A stretch of DNA of 64,000 nt from Aliidiomarina iranensis (GTDB lineage: Bacteria > Pseudomonadota > Gammaproteobacteria > Enterobacterales > Alteromonadaceae). The notes beneath the pieces were generated by a model. It was not told the origin of the DNA and made no database searches. It worked only from the letters and a program-made list of their open reading frames with translations. Made by a program: the position numbers and the translations under genes. Every line of letters begins with the position of its first letter. The stretch's first letter is position 1. Positions 8,475 to 17,900 of the stretch are shown piece by piece. Location of the stretch: the NCBI RefSeq assembly GCF_003987135.1, contig NZ_PIPJ01000001.1:124001-188000 (forward strand), read 5' to 3'.

Positions 8475-9218
8475 ATGGATCCAATGATTTACACAGCCAT
8501 GGGCGGAGCGAAACAAACGCTGGATGACCAAGGTGTGATTAATCACAACTTGGCGAATGTATCGACCAGCGGTTTTCGTGCCCAACTCAGTGCTGTTCGA
8601 TCTGTTCCCATTGAGGGGCCGGGCGCCTTAGCTACGCGCACCACGGCAGTGGCTTCCACTCCTATGTTTGATGCAACAAGCGGGCCTATCAACGCAACCG
8701 GCCGGCCACTGGATATCGCCTTGGGTGATGATCATTGGTTCGCAGTACAGGGTGCTGATGGAAACGAAGCTTACACACGCCGGGGTGATCTCAATGTGGA
8801 TGCCAACGGCGTTTTAATGAGCGCGGGACGCCCTCTATTGGGCGATGGTGGCCCCATTGTGATTCCTTTGGGCGCCGAAATTACCATTGGTGCCGATGGC
8901 ACTATCACGATGAAAGCTGAAGGTGCCCGCTCAACAGAATTGGCCGAAATTGACCGCATTAAAGTGGTAAACGCCGAGGCTGAGCAATTAGAGCGGGGCC
9001 TTGATGGATTATTTCGAGCCACTGATGGTGGTTTATTAGGCCGTGATGAGAATGCGAAAATTGCCACCGGAGCGCTTGAAGGCAGCAATGTAAGCGCTGT
9101 AGAAGCTATGGTGGCGATGATAAGTAACCAACGCAAATTCGATATGCAGATGAAAGTTATTACCAGTGCTGATGAAAATGCTCAGCGCGCTAATAGCCTG
9201 CTTTCCGTGCAAGGCTAA
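8475..9218 (+). CDS. flgF: Flagellar proximal rod protein FlgF
   Basis: 247 aa. Begins MDPMIYTAMGGAKQTLDDQGVINHNLANVSTSGFRAQL, the FlgF form of the rod signature, and ends with the MVAMISNQRKFDMQMKVI helix. A GGAG site is 9-12 bases before the ATG. The gap of 94 bases to flgE carries no clear terminator, so the operon probably continues through it. FlgF is one of the four proximal rod proteins. Confidence 0.95.
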   Translation: MDPMIYTAMGGAKQTLDDQGVINHNLANVSTSGFRAQLSAVRSVPIEGPGALATRTTAVASTPMFDATSGPINATGRPLDIALGDDHWFAVQGADGNEAYTRRGDLNVDANGVLMSAGRPLLGDGGPIVIPLGAEITIGADGTITMKAEGARSTELAEIDRIKVVNAEAEQLERGLDGLFRATDGGLLGRDENAKIATGALEGSNVSAVEAMVAMISNQRKFDMQMKVITSADENAQRANSLLSVQG

Positions 9219-9244
9219 TTCGTAAACACGAATGGAGATAGAAC

Positions 9245-10027
9245 ATGATTAAATCACTTTGGACTGGGAAAACAGGCCTTGAAGCGCAGCAGTTTCAAAT
9301 GGACGTTATCACCAATAACTTGGCCAACGTAAACACCACAGGTTTCAAACAATCCCGCGCGGTATTTGAAGATTTGCTTTATCAAAACATGCGCCAACCT
9401 GGCGCTATGAATAACGCTCAAGATCGCTTGCCCTCAGGGTTGCAAGTGGGCACAGGTGTGCGTGCCGTAGCCACTGAGCGTTTGCATACTCAAGGTGGAT
9501 TGGTAGCAACCGAAAATTCTCGAAACTTAGCCATTAATGGCAAAGGCTTTTTTCAGGTGTTGATGCCTGATGGCGAAGTGGCTTTCACGCGTGATGGTAG
9601 CTTTCAGTTGAATGAAAATGGGCAAATGGTAACAGCGAGCGGCTATCCCTTAGAACCTGGGATTTTTATTCCAGCGAACGCTCTGAGTGTCACGATTGGC
9701 GAAGATGGTATCGTTTCTGTTACGCAACCGAGCAACCCACAGCCCACTGAAGTTGGGCAGATCACGCTGGCAACTTTCATGAACGATACTGGCCTTGAAT
9801 CGGTTGGCGGTAATTTGTATCGAGAAACGGCTTCCTCTGGCCCACGCAACGAATACAGCCCCGGTGATAACGGTACAGGCCGGTTATTCCAAGGGTATGT
9901 GGAAACTTCGAATGTGAATGTGGTGGAAGAAATGGTGAATATGATTCAAACCCAGCGTGCTTACGAAATTAATAGCCGAGCGTTGCGCACCAGCGATGAA
10001 ATGTTATCGCGTTTAACCCAGTTGTAA
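9245..10027 (+). CDS. flgG: Flagellar distal rod protein FlgG
   Basis: 260 aa, the canonical length. The N-terminal motif [20 protein letters not shown] and C-terminal [20 protein letters not shown] are near identical to the family pattern. The [14 protein letters not shown] segment after the N-terminal helix is the distal-rod stretch that sets FlgG apart from FlgF and FlgE. FlgG forms the distal rod inside the P and L rings. Confidence 0.97.
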   Translation: MIKSLWTGKTGLEAQQFQMDVITNNLANVNTTGFKQSRAVFEDLLYQNMRQPGAMNNAQDRLPSGLQVGTGVRAVATERLHTQGGLVATENSRNLAINGKGFFQVLMPDGEVAFTRDGSFQLNENGQMVTASGYPLEPGIFIPANALSVTIGEDGIVSVTQPSNPQPTEVGQITLATFMNDTGLESVGGNLYRETASSGPRNEYSPGDNGTGRLFQGYVETSNVNVVEEMVNMIQTQRAYEINSRALRTSDEMLSRLTQL

Positions 10028-10107
10028 TTTGAGTTTTAGTTTACCGAGTTGTGATTCATTCATTCATACATTCATGCGTGCAATAGCAAAATGTTTAGGA
10101 GCCAGTG

Positions 10108-10794
10108 ATGTTTAACGTAACCCATAAACGAGCGATGAAAGCCATAGGTATTACATTGGCTGCCTTTGGGTTAGTGGCATGTTCATCAGCACCTAAGCCT
10201 ATTGTGGTAACACAACCGGAGCCCATTGTAATGCCGGAACGCGGTGCGATTCAGGCCAACGGCTCGATTTTTCAAGCGCAGCGCGGCTATGCACCGCTAT
10301 TTGAAGATCGGCGCCCGCGCATGGTTGGCGATATCCTCACCATTTTGGTGGAGGAACAAGTGAGTGCATCGAAAAGTAATCAAACCAATACATCGCGCGC
10401 AAGTAATATGGGTGTAGATCTCGAACAACTCCCCGATTTCTTAGATTCTTTGGCCGATTTAGGCCTCGATGTGAGCTCGGTAAGTGATTTCAACGGCCAA
10501 GGTTCAGCAAGTGCTAACAATACCTTTCAAGGCACCATCACCGTTCAGGTGTTGGAAGTGATGCTGAATGGCAATTTGAGAGTGCGTGGGGAAAAGCAAA
10601 TAGCGATTAATAGTGGTGCTGAATATATTCGATTTTCCGGCATTGTGAATCCTCGTTCGGTAACCGGGCAAAGCACCGTGCTTTCGAGCCAAGTGGCCGA
10701 AGCTCGAATCGAATATATCGGTGATGGTTATATCCACACCGCACAGCGCATGGGCTGGTTCCAGCGCTTCTTCAATTGGGCGAACCCAATGTAA
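10108..10794 (+). CDS. flgH: Flagellar L-ring lipoprotein FlgH
   Basis: 228 aa from the ATG at 10108, placed 6 bases after AGGAG. It has a lipoprotein signal with lipobox GLVAC (Cys25). Later come FQAQRGYAPLFEDRRPRMVGDILTI and SGIVNPRSVT, both FlgH marks. It forms the outer-membrane L ring that acts as a bushing for the rod. The final residues AQRMGWFQRFFNWANPM match the usual FlgH C-terminus. Confidence 0.95.
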   Translation: MFNVTHKRAMKAIGITLAAFGLVACSSAPKPIVVTQPEPIVMPERGAIQANGSIFQAQRGYAPLFEDRRPRMVGDILTILVEEQVSASKSNQTNTSRASNMGVDLEQLPDFLDSLADLGLDVSSVSDFNGQGSASANNTFQGTITVQVLEVMLNGNLRVRGEKQIAINSGAEYIRFSGIVNPRSVTGQSTVLSSQVAEARIEYIGDGYIHTAQRMGWFQRFFNWANPM

Positions 10795-10805
10795 TGGTGG
10801 CGAAT

Positions 10806-11909
10806 ATGAAAAAACTTTTTAGCTCTATCGTTATTGTTATTGCCCTTGTGGTTAGTTCTCCCGCACACGCTGAACGGTTAAAAGATTTAGCCGAGTTTGC
10901 TGGCGTGCGCGATAACGTACTCGTGGGTTATGGTTTAGTCGTTGGCCTTGATGGCACAGGCGATCAAACCACCCAAGCACCTTTTACCGGACAAAGCTTA
11001 ACCAATATGCTCTCCCAGCTTGGGGTTACCATTCCTGCCGGCACCAATATGCAGTTGCGAAATGTGGCCGCAGTAATGGTAACCGCAGATTTACCACCAT
11101 TTTCAATGCAGGGGCAACGCTTAGATATAACGGTGTCTTCTGTGGGTAATGCACGCAGCTTACGTGGTGGAACACTCCTCATGACCCCATTGCGCGGCGC
11201 TGATGGTGAAATTTACGCCATTGCTCAAGGTAATTTGCTCATCGGTGGTGTGAGTGCTGAAAGTGGCGGTAGCCAGCAAAGTATTAATCATCAAGCGGCT
11301 GGGCGAATTGCTCGCGGCGCTATTGTAGAGAGAGAAGTGGCACTTACTATGGGTGCCAACCAAGGTGAATTGGAATTGCACTTGAAGCAAGCCGATTTCA
11401 GCACAGCGGAACGCGTAGTTACTCGTATTAATGAGGAATTTGGCAACTTTGTGGCCGAGGCAGTAAACGGCCGTGTGATTCGTTTGTTTGGCCCGCAAAA
11501 TGATAACGAGCGGGTGCGTTTTATGGCTCGGGTAGAAAACATCGAAGTTGATCCAGCGGTTGGCCGGGCTCGAGTTGTTCTCAACGCGCGAACAGGTTCG
11601 GTGGTTATGAATGGCAATGTGCGGTTAACGCAAGCGGCTGTTGCTCACGGAAACCTCTCGGTATCCATAGATACTCGGCAACGGGTGAGCCAACCAGCAC
11701 CGTTTTCTCAAGGCGAAACGGTGGTAACAACAGATACTGACATTCAAATCACGCAAGAGGCAGGAACACTGAATCTTGTAGAAGGTGTTGATTTAATGGA
11801 AGTGGTAAATGCATTGAATGCGTTAGGCGCAAGCCCAGCCGACCTAATGGCGATTCTTGAAGCATTGAAAGCATCGGGATCACTGCGCGCAGAACTGGAG
11901 ATAATTTAA
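10806..11909 (+). CDS. flgI: Flagellar P-ring protein FlgI
   Basis: 367 aa from the ATG at 10806, which gives a clean signal peptide (MKKLFSSIVIVIALVVSSPAHA) and a mature end beginning ERLKDLAEF, as in other FlgI proteins. In-frame starts at 10776 and 10794 would only add residues ahead of the signal. VGLDGTGDQT and the C-terminal VDLMEVVNALNALGASPADLMAIL are conserved. It assembles in the periplasm into the P ring with help from FlgA. Its stop overlaps the flgJ start. Confidence 0.95.
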   Translation: MKKLFSSIVIVIALVVSSPAHAERLKDLAEFAGVRDNVLVGYGLVVGLDGTGDQTTQAPFTGQSLTNMLSQLGVTIPAGTNMQLRNVAAVMVTADLPPFSMQGQRLDITVSSVGNARSLRGGTLLMTPLRGADGEIYAIAQGNLLIGGVSAESGGSQQSINHQAAGRIARGAIVEREVALTMGANQGELELHLKQADFSTAERVVTRINEEFGNFVAEAVNGRVIRLFGPQNDNERVRFMARVENIEVDPAVGRARVVLNARTGSVVMNGNVRLTQAAVAHGNLSVSIDTRQRVSQPAPFSQGETVVTTDTDIQITQEAGTLNLVEGVDLMEVVNALNALGASPADLMAILEALKASGSLRAELEII

Positions 11910-12244
11910 TGAACGACACATTTTCAACCCAGTTACTGCAAACCAATCAAGCTAGAATGGCGCTTGACGTACAAGGTTTAAATGAGATTAAAGCCAATAA
12001 TCGTGTGGATGGTGAAGCGGGCCTGCGGCAGGCTGCTGAGCAATTCGAAGCAGTATTTTTGAATATGATGATGCAAAGCATGCGCGAGGCCACCGGCAAA
12101 TCAGAATTGTTCGATTCGCCGCAAACTCAGCAAATGCAAAGTATGTATGATCAACAGCTCACCCAACATTTAGCTACTCGCGGCATTGGCCTTGCTGATC
12201 AGCTGGTGCAGCAGCTGCAACAAACTCCGGCAAAAAAGCCCTAG
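11909..12244 (+). CDS. flgJ: Rod-cap protein FlgJ, N-terminal domain only
   Basis: 111 aa. It has the rod-capping half (AAEQFEAVFLNMMMQSMREATGKSELFDSPQTQQMQSMYDQQL) found at the N-terminus of FlgJ. Enterobacterial FlgJ is about 310 aa and carries a C-terminal muramidase that opens the peptidoglycan for the rod. Here the protein simply ends after the rod domain with a proline/lysine tail, and the 60 bases before flgK hold no muramidase remnant. A separate lytic enzyme elsewhere in the genome probably does that job. The start overlaps the flgI stop. Confidence 0.92.
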   Translation: MNDTFSTQLLQTNQARMALDVQGLNEIKANNRVDGEAGLRQAAEQFEAVFLNMMMQSMREATGKSELFDSPQTQQMQSMYDQQLTQHLATRGIGLADQLVQQLQQTPAKKP

Positions 12245-12250
12245 TTCCTC

Positions 12251-12277
12251 TTAAGAATTCGCCACTGCTGCCGATAA
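12251..12277 (+). promoter_or_regulatory. Sigma-28 promoter for flgK
   Basis: GCCGATAA at 12270-12277 is a perfect FliA -10. Eleven bases upstream stands TTAAGAAT (12251-12258), a 5 of 8 match to TAAAGTTT. It ends 29 bases before the flgK start, fitting the late timing of the hook-filament junction proteins. Confidence 0.75.
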
Positions 12278-12305
12278 CCTTCAGCACAGATAAAAGGTAG
12301 GTTTG

Positions 12306-13913
12306 ATGAGTATTTTAAACACCGGGATTACCGGCTTAAATGCCGCACAAACGGCTCTATATGCCACTAGTAACAACATTGCGAATGTTTATACCCCAGG
12401 GTTTAACCGTGAAGTTGTGGTGCTGGGTGAAGCAAAAAACAGTGGTGGCGTGCAAGTAAACGCGGTGAATCGCCAATTCAATAGCTTTATTGCCGATCGA
12501 TTGAATAGCGCAAACGGCAATTTATCTTCGTTGCAAGCCTATAAATCACAAGCCGGCCAAATCGATAATTTGCTGGCTGACCCTGATGCTGGTTTGGCGC
12601 CGTTAATGCAACGCTTCTTCGGTGCTATCGGTGATTTGGCGGGATCGCCGGCGGAGCCAGCGGCCCGTGAAGGTGTGCTGGGTAACGCCAATAGCATGGC
12701 CGCGCAGTTCCGTTCTTTTGATAGCTATTTGTATGATATGCAGCGCACTGTTAATGGCTCAGTAGAACTTGAAGTATCGCAAATTAACGATATCGCTGGG
12801 CAAATTGCGATGTTGAATAAAGAAATAGCTTCTTCTGCGGCGGCAACAGGGCAAGCCCCGAATGGCCTGCTAAATCAACGCGATCAGTATGTTGCGGAAT
12901 TAAGCACGAAAATTGATGTGCGCGTAAATATTCAAGACGGTGGCGCCTATTCGGTTTCTATTGGTAACGGGCAGCCCCTAGTAAGCGGTGAAAACTCGTT
13001 TCAGCTGGAGGCGGTTCAATCATCATCAGATCCAGAGCGGATAGTTGTGGGCTACCGGGATGCTGTGGGTAACCTCATGGAGTTTCGTGAGGATCAGTTT
13101 AAGGGTGGTGCGCTAGGTGGCTTAATGAGCTTCCGCCGCGAAAATTTAGATAAAGTTCAAGGTCAACTTGGGCAACTTGCCATAACCATGGCCCAAGCCT
13201 TTAACGAGCAGCACCAATCTGGCGTTGATTTAAATGGCGATGCTGGCGCTGCGTTTTTTAGTATTGGCGCACCAACAAGCTACACCAATACCAATAATAG
13301 TGGTGATGCGGTTTTAGATGTAGCTGTGAATGATTTATCTAATCTCACATCCAGTTCTTGGGATTTAACTTTCAATGGTACCGATTGGCAGGCTACACAG
13401 CGAGATACTGGCCGGCGGACAACGATTTCGCCCGACGCGGATGGCAACCTGAACTTTGCCGGAATGCAAATTAGCGTAGCTGGGAACCCTGCTGAGGGCG
13501 ATCGTTTTCGCGTGAACCCAGTGCAACGCGCAGCTCGAGATTTTGCCGTACAAATTGATGATATCGCCCAAATAGCGGCGGCAACATCGGCTGATTCTGG
13601 TGATAATCGTAACGCATTAGCCTTACAGGATTTGCAAACCAGCCGTTTGGTGGGTGGAAATGCTAATTTCGCGCAAGCTTATGGTGCGATTGTGAGTGAC
13701 TCTGGTAACCGTAATGCGGTGGTGAATGCGAACTTAGCGGCACAGCAAGGATTAACGGAGCAATTACAGGCGTTACAGCAATCAGAATCGGGTGTGAACC
13801 TCGATGAAGAAGCGGCCAATTTGATACGTTATCAACAGTATTACCAGGCGAATGCAAAGGTAATTGAAGCTGGTATGACGGTGTTAGAAACCATTCTATC
13901 GATTGCCCGTTAA
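12306..13913 (+). CDS. flgK: Hook-filament junction protein FlgK (HAP1)
   Basis: 535 aa. Start at the ATG 12306 after AAAGGTAGG. The N-terminal SILNTGITGLNAAQTALYATSNNIANVYTPGFNRE and C-terminal EEAANLIRYQQYYQANAKVIEAGMTVLETIL regions are the FlgK D0/D1 coiled coil. FlgK joins hook and filament together with FlgL; FlgN is its chaperone. Normal length, no visible damage. Confidence 0.95.
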   Translation: MSILNTGITGLNAAQTALYATSNNIANVYTPGFNREVVVLGEAKNSGGVQVNAVNRQFNSFIADRLNSANGNLSSLQAYKSQAGQIDNLLADPDAGLAPLMQRFFGAIGDLAGSPAEPAAREGVLGNANSMAAQFRSFDSYLYDMQRTVNGSVELEVSQINDIAGQIAMLNKEIASSAAATGQAPNGLLNQRDQYVAELSTKIDVRVNIQDGGAYSVSIGNGQPLVSGENSFQLEAVQSSSDPERIVVGYRDAVGNLMEFREDQFKGGALGGLMSFRRENLDKVQGQLGQLAITMAQAFNEQHQSGVDLNGDAGAAFFSIGAPTSYTNTNNSGDAVLDVAVNDLSNLTSSSWDLTFNGTDWQATQRDTGRRTTISPDADGNLNFAGMQISVAGNPAEGDRFRVNPVQRAARDFAVQIDDIAQIAAATSADSGDNRNALALQDLQTSRLVGGNANFAQAYGAIVSDSGNRNAVVNANLAAQQGLTEQLQALQQSESGVNLDEEAANLIRYQQYYQANAKVIEAGMTVLETILSIAR

Positions 13914-13936
13914 TATTTTCGCTTTGTAGCCGATAA
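13910..13936 (+). promoter_or_regulatory. Probable sigma-28 promoter for flgL
   Basis: GCCGATAA at 13929-13936 is a perfect -10. The -35 position (13910-13917, TTAATATT) matches TAAAGTTT at 5 of 8. It overlaps the flgK stop and leaves a leader of about 100 bases to flgL. Confidence 0.6.
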
Positions 13937-14041
13937 CATAATCGGCACACCACTGTTAGCAAGCAGCATTTAAAAACAAAAAAGAAATGATTATGTAAGC
14001 TTCGCCACCTATTGTGTGGGGAAGCTGCCGAGGAAGGTAAT

Positions 14042-14998
14042 ATGCGTATTAGTACGGTTACGATTTTTGATCAAAACGTATCATCAATGAACCGCCAACA
14101 AGCGGAATTTATGAAAGTAGGCCAACAATTGGCTACTGGACGCCGCGTGGTAACGCCTTCTGATGATCCGCAAGCAGCCTCACGTGCGGTAGGTGTAAAC
14201 CAATCGATTGCCGTTACGCAGCAATACACGGATGCACGCATTAATGCTCGAAATAGTATTTCCCAGCAAGAAAGTGTGTTGAATAGTGTTAACGATATGC
14301 TCACCCGAGCTAAAACCTTGATGATTCAGGCATCAAACGGCACCGTAAGTGAAGTTGATGCGGTTTCTATTTCGGCTGAAATGGAAGGCATCTATGAAGC
14401 CATGATCGGTTTAGGTAACACAACCGATGGTACTGGCCGCTATATCTTTGGTGGCTATCGTGATGGCGAGCCGCCTTTTGCTCGCGCCGCTGATGGTACC
14501 GTTGAGTTTGTGGGTAGCACACAAATGCGCGAAGAGCGGGTTGATAGTGATCGTTTATTGAAAGTTGGCCATACCGGTGCTGATGTGTTTTTAACTGGAT
14601 TAAGCACTGCGAAGCCGGCGGTTGATGGCTCTCCAGCGGAAACCAATTTATTCGCTAGCTTTGAAAAGGCGATTAGCGCATTGCGCGCCGATAAAACAGC
14701 GCTTCCGGATGATCAACGTAAAGATATCTATAGCAATGTCATGCGCGAGTTTGATAACGCCCAAGATAATACTCTAACTAAACGCGCCTCTCTCGGTGCT
14801 CGCCTTAATGAGCTTGATACACTTGATTTAGTAGCAAGTAACCGCAAGTTAGGATACGAGCAACAGCTCTCCGATTTAGTGGATTTAGATTACGCTCAAG
14901 CAGCCTCTGATTACAGTTTACGTATGGTGGGCCTGCAGGCTGCGCAGAAATCTTTCGTAGATATTAAAGGTTTGAGTTTATTTAATTACATTCGCTGA
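14042..14998 (+). CDS. flgL: Hook-filament junction protein FlgL (HAP3)
   Basis: 318 aa from the ATG at 14042 (MRISTVTIFDQNVSSMNRQQ); an upstream in-frame start at 14012 adds ten residues unlike any FlgL, and GAGGAAGG precedes 14042. The flagellin-like N-terminal helices with LATGRRVVTPSDDPQAASRA and the C-terminal YAQAASDYSLRMVGLQAAQKSF helix are clear. FlgL links FlgK to the filament. The stop codon lies in the first unit of a small tandem repeat. Confidence 0.95.
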   Translation: MRISTVTIFDQNVSSMNRQQAEFMKVGQQLATGRRVVTPSDDPQAASRAVGVNQSIAVTQQYTDARINARNSISQQESVLNSVNDMLTRAKTLMIQASNGTVSEVDAVSISAEMEGIYEAMIGLGNTTDGTGRYIFGGYRDGEPPFARAADGTVEFVGSTQMREERVDSDRLLKVGHTGADVFLTGLSTAKPAVDGSPAETNLFASFEKAISALRADKTALPDDQRKDIYSNVMREFDNAQDNTLTKRASLGARLNELDTLDLVASNRKLGYEQQLSDLVDLDYAQAASDYSLRMVGLQAAQKSFVDIKGLSLFNYIR

Positions 14999-15029
14999 CC
15001 AGTATTCGCTGACCAGTATTCGCTGATTA
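14990..15029 (+). repeat. 14-bp tandem repeat over the flgL stop codon
   Basis: ATTCGCTGACCAGT stands at 14990-15003 and exactly again at 15004-15017. A third partial copy begins ATTCGCTGA at 15018. The first unit encodes the last two FlgL residues and the stop; the others lie downstream. Confidence 0.9.
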
Positions 15030-15135
15030 ATGCCACACTCGGCTACACTGGCTTCCACAGCCTTTTCGTATGCTTATTGGTTTTCTGCTGCTTGGTGAGT
15101 TCGCCGCTCATTCCTAATCGCCTTTCACCACATTC

Positions 15136-15927
15136 CTACTGCATTGGCGCTAATGCTTCGAGCATCTGAGCAATAAACTCAAGCGTATGGGTAAACAGCG
15201 CTTGCACGAAAGGGCCCAATTGCGCTGTCAGTATCATGATGAGAAATAGCCCCATAGTGAGCGAGAGCGGGAAACCAATCGAGAATACGGTAAGTTGAGG
15301 GGCGGAGCGGTTCAAAATACCCAAGGTTAGGTTGATAATGAGCAACGCCCCGAAAACTGGAAGAGCAAGTAACATCCCGGAAGAAAAAATCACTCCACCA
15401 AAGCGTGCAAAAGCTTCAAAGGCAGTTAAGTTTAAACCAGCTGTACCAATCGGCAATTGTTCAAATGAAAACGCGATTATTTCCAACATGATTAAATGCC
15501 CATTTAGAGCTAGATAGAGCAAAATTGTAAAGGCATGAAATAAGCGCGATAAGATCATTGTGTTGGCGCCGCTATCTGGCGAGAAAAAGGTAGCAAACGC
15601 CAAACCCATCTGTAAGCCAATAAACTCACCTGCGGCCATAACCACGGCAAATGCTATCTGCATCACCAAGCCCATTGCGACACCAATTAGAACCTGCTCA
15701 ACGATAATGCCAAATCCGGCCCAAGAGTAAATTGGTACATCTGGCATGGCCGGAATAATAGGTGCCATAACGATAGCTAGCGCCGCGCCAAAGGCGATAC
15801 GAAGTTGAGCGGGTATGCGTGAATGGCCGAAAATCGGGGCTGAAACCATAAAGCTGGTGATACGAAAGAATGGCCAGAGAAAGGCTACAATCCAGCCTTG
15901 CAGTTGTAGAAAGTTTACTTCAACCAT
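15136..15927 (-). CDS. fliR: Flagellar export gate protein FliR
   Basis: 263 aa, polytopic. The GLQMGLAFATFFSPDSGANTMILSRLFHAF region and the C-terminal hydrophobic block with NRSAPQLTVFSIGFPLSLTMG are the FliR signatures. It joins FliP and FliQ in the export gate in the inner membrane. It is last in the block fliF to fliR and converges on flgL across about 137 bases with no clear terminator. Confidence 0.95.
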   Translation of the reverse strand: MVEVNFLQLQGWIVAFLWPFFRITSFMVSAPIFGHSRIPAQLRIAFGAALAIVMAPIIPAMPDVPIYSWAGFGIIVEQVLIGVAMGLVMQIAFAVVMAAGEFIGLQMGLAFATFFSPDSGANTMILSRLFHAFTILLYLALNGHLIMLEIIAFSFEQLPIGTAGLNLTAFEAFARFGGVIFSSGMLLALPVFGALLIINLTLGILNRSAPQLTVFSIGFPLSLTMGLFLIMILTAQLGPFVQALFTHTLEFIAQMLEALAPMQ

Positions 15928-15947
15928 GGAACCACCACCGCACTGGG

Positions 15948-16217
15948 CTATTGCACCATGGTGGGAATACTAGTGAAAAGTTCAGTAGTGTAATCAATGA
16001 TGAGTTGCAATAAAAAAGGCCCAGTAACAACTAGAATAATCACTACACCAAGAATTTTGGGAATAAAGGAGAGTGTCATTTCGTTAATTTGCGTGGCGGC
16101 TTGGAATAAGCTCACGATTAAGCCGATTAATAGCGCCGTTAGCAGTAAAGGCCCAGCAAGATAAAGCGCTACCCGCATTCCCTGGTAAGCGATGGTCATA
16201 ACCTGTTCTGGATTCAT
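15948..16217 (-). CDS. fliQ: Flagellar export gate protein FliQ
   Basis: 89 aa with two transmembrane helices, the standard FliQ size. It carries PLLLTALLIGLIVSLFQAATQINEMTLSFIPKI, the conserved hairpin with the QAATQINEMTL loop. GGGAGGTAG precedes the ATG. Part of the FliP5Q4R1 gate; 20 bases from fliR and 14 from fliP. Confidence 0.95.
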   Translation of the reverse strand: MNPEQVMTIAYQGMRVALYLAGPLLLTALLIGLIVSLFQAATQINEMTLSFIPKILGVVIILVVTGPFLLQLIIDYTTELFTSIPTMVQ

Positions 16218-16231
16218 CGTCTACCTCCCAG

Positions 16232-16993
16232 CTATAAGTAGAAGCTTGCCGCGAGTGAGCCAATGATGAGTTGCCAGCCATCTACCAACACAAACAGCAT
16301 CAATTTAAAAGGTAATGAAATAGTTGCCGGTGGCACCATCATCATACCCAACGCCATTAAAACACTTGCTACGACCAAATCGATAATTAAGAACGGAATA
16401 AAAATAGTAAAACCAATTTGGAAGGCGGTTTTTAATTCGCTCGTAACAAAAGAAGGAATGAGCACGTGCATGGGTAGTTCTTCTGGCCCTTGAATTGGCC
16501 CAATATCCGCTAATCGTACGAACAGTTCGAGATCGCTCTGGCGAGTTTGCGCGAGCATGAATTCTCGCAATGGCTCGGCGGCAAGCGGTAAAAACTCTTG
16601 GAAGCTGATGGTATCTTCACTCAATGGTACCCAAGCAACCTCATAAATTTGTGCTAGCACCGGCGACATAATAAAGAACGTAAGGAAAAGTGCGATGCCG
16701 AGGAGTACTTGGTTGGGCGGGGCCGATTGCGTACCCATGGCGGTTCTTAATAAACCCAGCACAATAATGATGCGCGCGAAGCTTGTCATCATCAGTAAAC
16801 CCGCCGGTAGAAACGCCATACTGCTGAGCAACAACAGCGTTTGCAATGGAACCGACCAACGCTGAGTGCCATCTTCGCCGGTAGTACTCGTGATCGTTGG
16901 TAATTCTTGGGCGATCGCCTCGGCCGGTAAAAAAAGCGCGAATGCGCTTAAAAAAAGAATGGCGATAGTAATGAAGTGTGTATGCGGTTTCAC
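16232..16993 (-). CDS. fliP: Flagellar export gate protein FliP
   Basis: 253 aa with a cleavable signal peptide (to about AIAQ, residue 29) and four transmembrane helices. [30 protein letters not shown]-type sequence and the [20 protein letters not shown] end are family hallmarks. It forms most of the export gate ring. Its start overlaps the fliO stop by 4 bases, suggesting coupled translation. Confidence 0.96.
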   Translation of the reverse strand: MKPHTHFITIAILFLSAFALFLPAEAIAQELPTITSTTGEDGTQRWSVPLQTLLLLSSMAFLPAGLLMMTSFARIIIVLGLLRTAMGTQSAPPNQVLLGIALFLTFFIMSPVLAQIYEVAWVPLSEDTISFQEFLPLAAEPLREFMLAQTRQSDLELFVRLADIGPIQGPEELPMHVLIPSFVTSELKTAFQIGFTIFIPFLIIDLVVASVLMALGMMMVPPATISLPFKLMLFVLVDGWQLIIGSLAASFYL

Positions 16994-17451
16994 TTGTGGC
17001 CACCTTTGGGGCCATTATCCGAATTACTTTGCCGGCTACCAACTGCATTTTGTTTCGCTTTTAACAATTTGGCGAAGGAACTAACGAGTGGGCTTGCTGT
17101 TGAATCTTGCTCGGTATTTGAAGCCGCATCCGATTCTTTGGCAACGGGTATAGGCCCCTCACTTAAACGATTTACGCTACCCGGACCCACACCTAAAACT
17201 AGACGTTTATCTTCAACATCAACCACTACAACGCGTTCTTTACCACCTAAGCTGGCACTGGTAACCACATGAATCTTGTGCGTGCTACTCGGCAACCAAT
17301 TTCCACCCATGCGGCGAAATATCCACGCGCACACTAAGATGATAACAATCACCATAATCAGTGATGCCGATACTTTACCCAACAGCGTAAGGCTCGATAC
17401 TACATCGGTACCTGCAGGTGTGCTGGCTGTACTAGTGGTGGTGCTGTTCAT
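16990..17451 (-). CDS. fliO: Flagellar biosynthesis protein FliO
   Basis: 153 aa. One transmembrane segment (residues ~28-46), then RRMGGNW and the [30 protein letters not shown] block, which is the FliO cytoplasmic domain, and a low-complexity Ser/Ala/Asn tail. FliO helps the FliP ring assemble. It overlaps fliN and fliP by 4 bases on each side. Confidence 0.93.
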   Translation of the reverse strand: MNSTTTSTASTPAGTDVVSSLTLLGKVSASLIMVIVIILVCAWIFRRMGGNWLPSSTHKIHVVTSASLGGKERVVVVDVEDKRLVLGVGPGSVNRLSEGPIPVAKESDAASNTEQDSTASPLVSSFAKLLKAKQNAVGSRQSNSDNGPKGGHK

Positions 17452-17900
17452 CGATTTAGCTTCTGCACCCGCTCGGCTGGCGTTACAATTTCGGTAATAC
17501 GGATACCATATTTATCGTCTAAAACCACAACTTCGCCCTGGGCGATTAGATAGCCGTTAATCAAGATATCCATTGGTTCACCGGCTAAGCCATCAAGTTC
17601 TACTACTGAGCCTTGGGCAAGTTCAAGTAACTGTTTGATGGTAATACGAGTGCGGCCAAGCTCAACACTTAGCTTTACCGGGATATCCATGATGATATCT
17701 AAATCACTCGCATTACCGCCACGATTCGTATTTTCGAGCGGTTTGAATACGCTATCACCAGCCGATTGCGGGTTACCTGCGGCTTGCTCCTCGGCTAACA
17801 CATCAGCCCATGGATCTTGCTTACCATTCTCTGAGCTATTCTGGGCATTGCCTTGTGGTTGCCCTTCGGCATCCTGGTTCGGCTTGTTATCATCAGTCAT
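17448..17900 (-). CDS. fliN: Flagellar motor switch protein FliN
   Basis: 150 aa from the ATG at 17900 (MTDDNKPNQDAEGQPQG); an in-frame codon at 17930 lies further inside fliM and is less likely. The first ~70 residues are polar and disordered. The C-terminal SpoA domain is clear: LDIIMDIPVKLSVELGRTRI, ELAQGSVVELDGLAGEPMDI and KYGIRITEIVTPAERV. FliN is part of the C ring, binding FliM and FliH. Confidence 0.94.
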   Translation of the reverse strand: MTDDNKPNQDAEGQPQGNAQNSSENGKQDPWADVLAEEQAAGNPQSAGDSVFKPLENTNRGGNASDLDIIMDIPVKLSVELGRTRITIKQLLELAQGSVVELDGLAGEPMDILINGYLIAQGEVVVLDDKYGIRITEIVTPAERVQKLNR

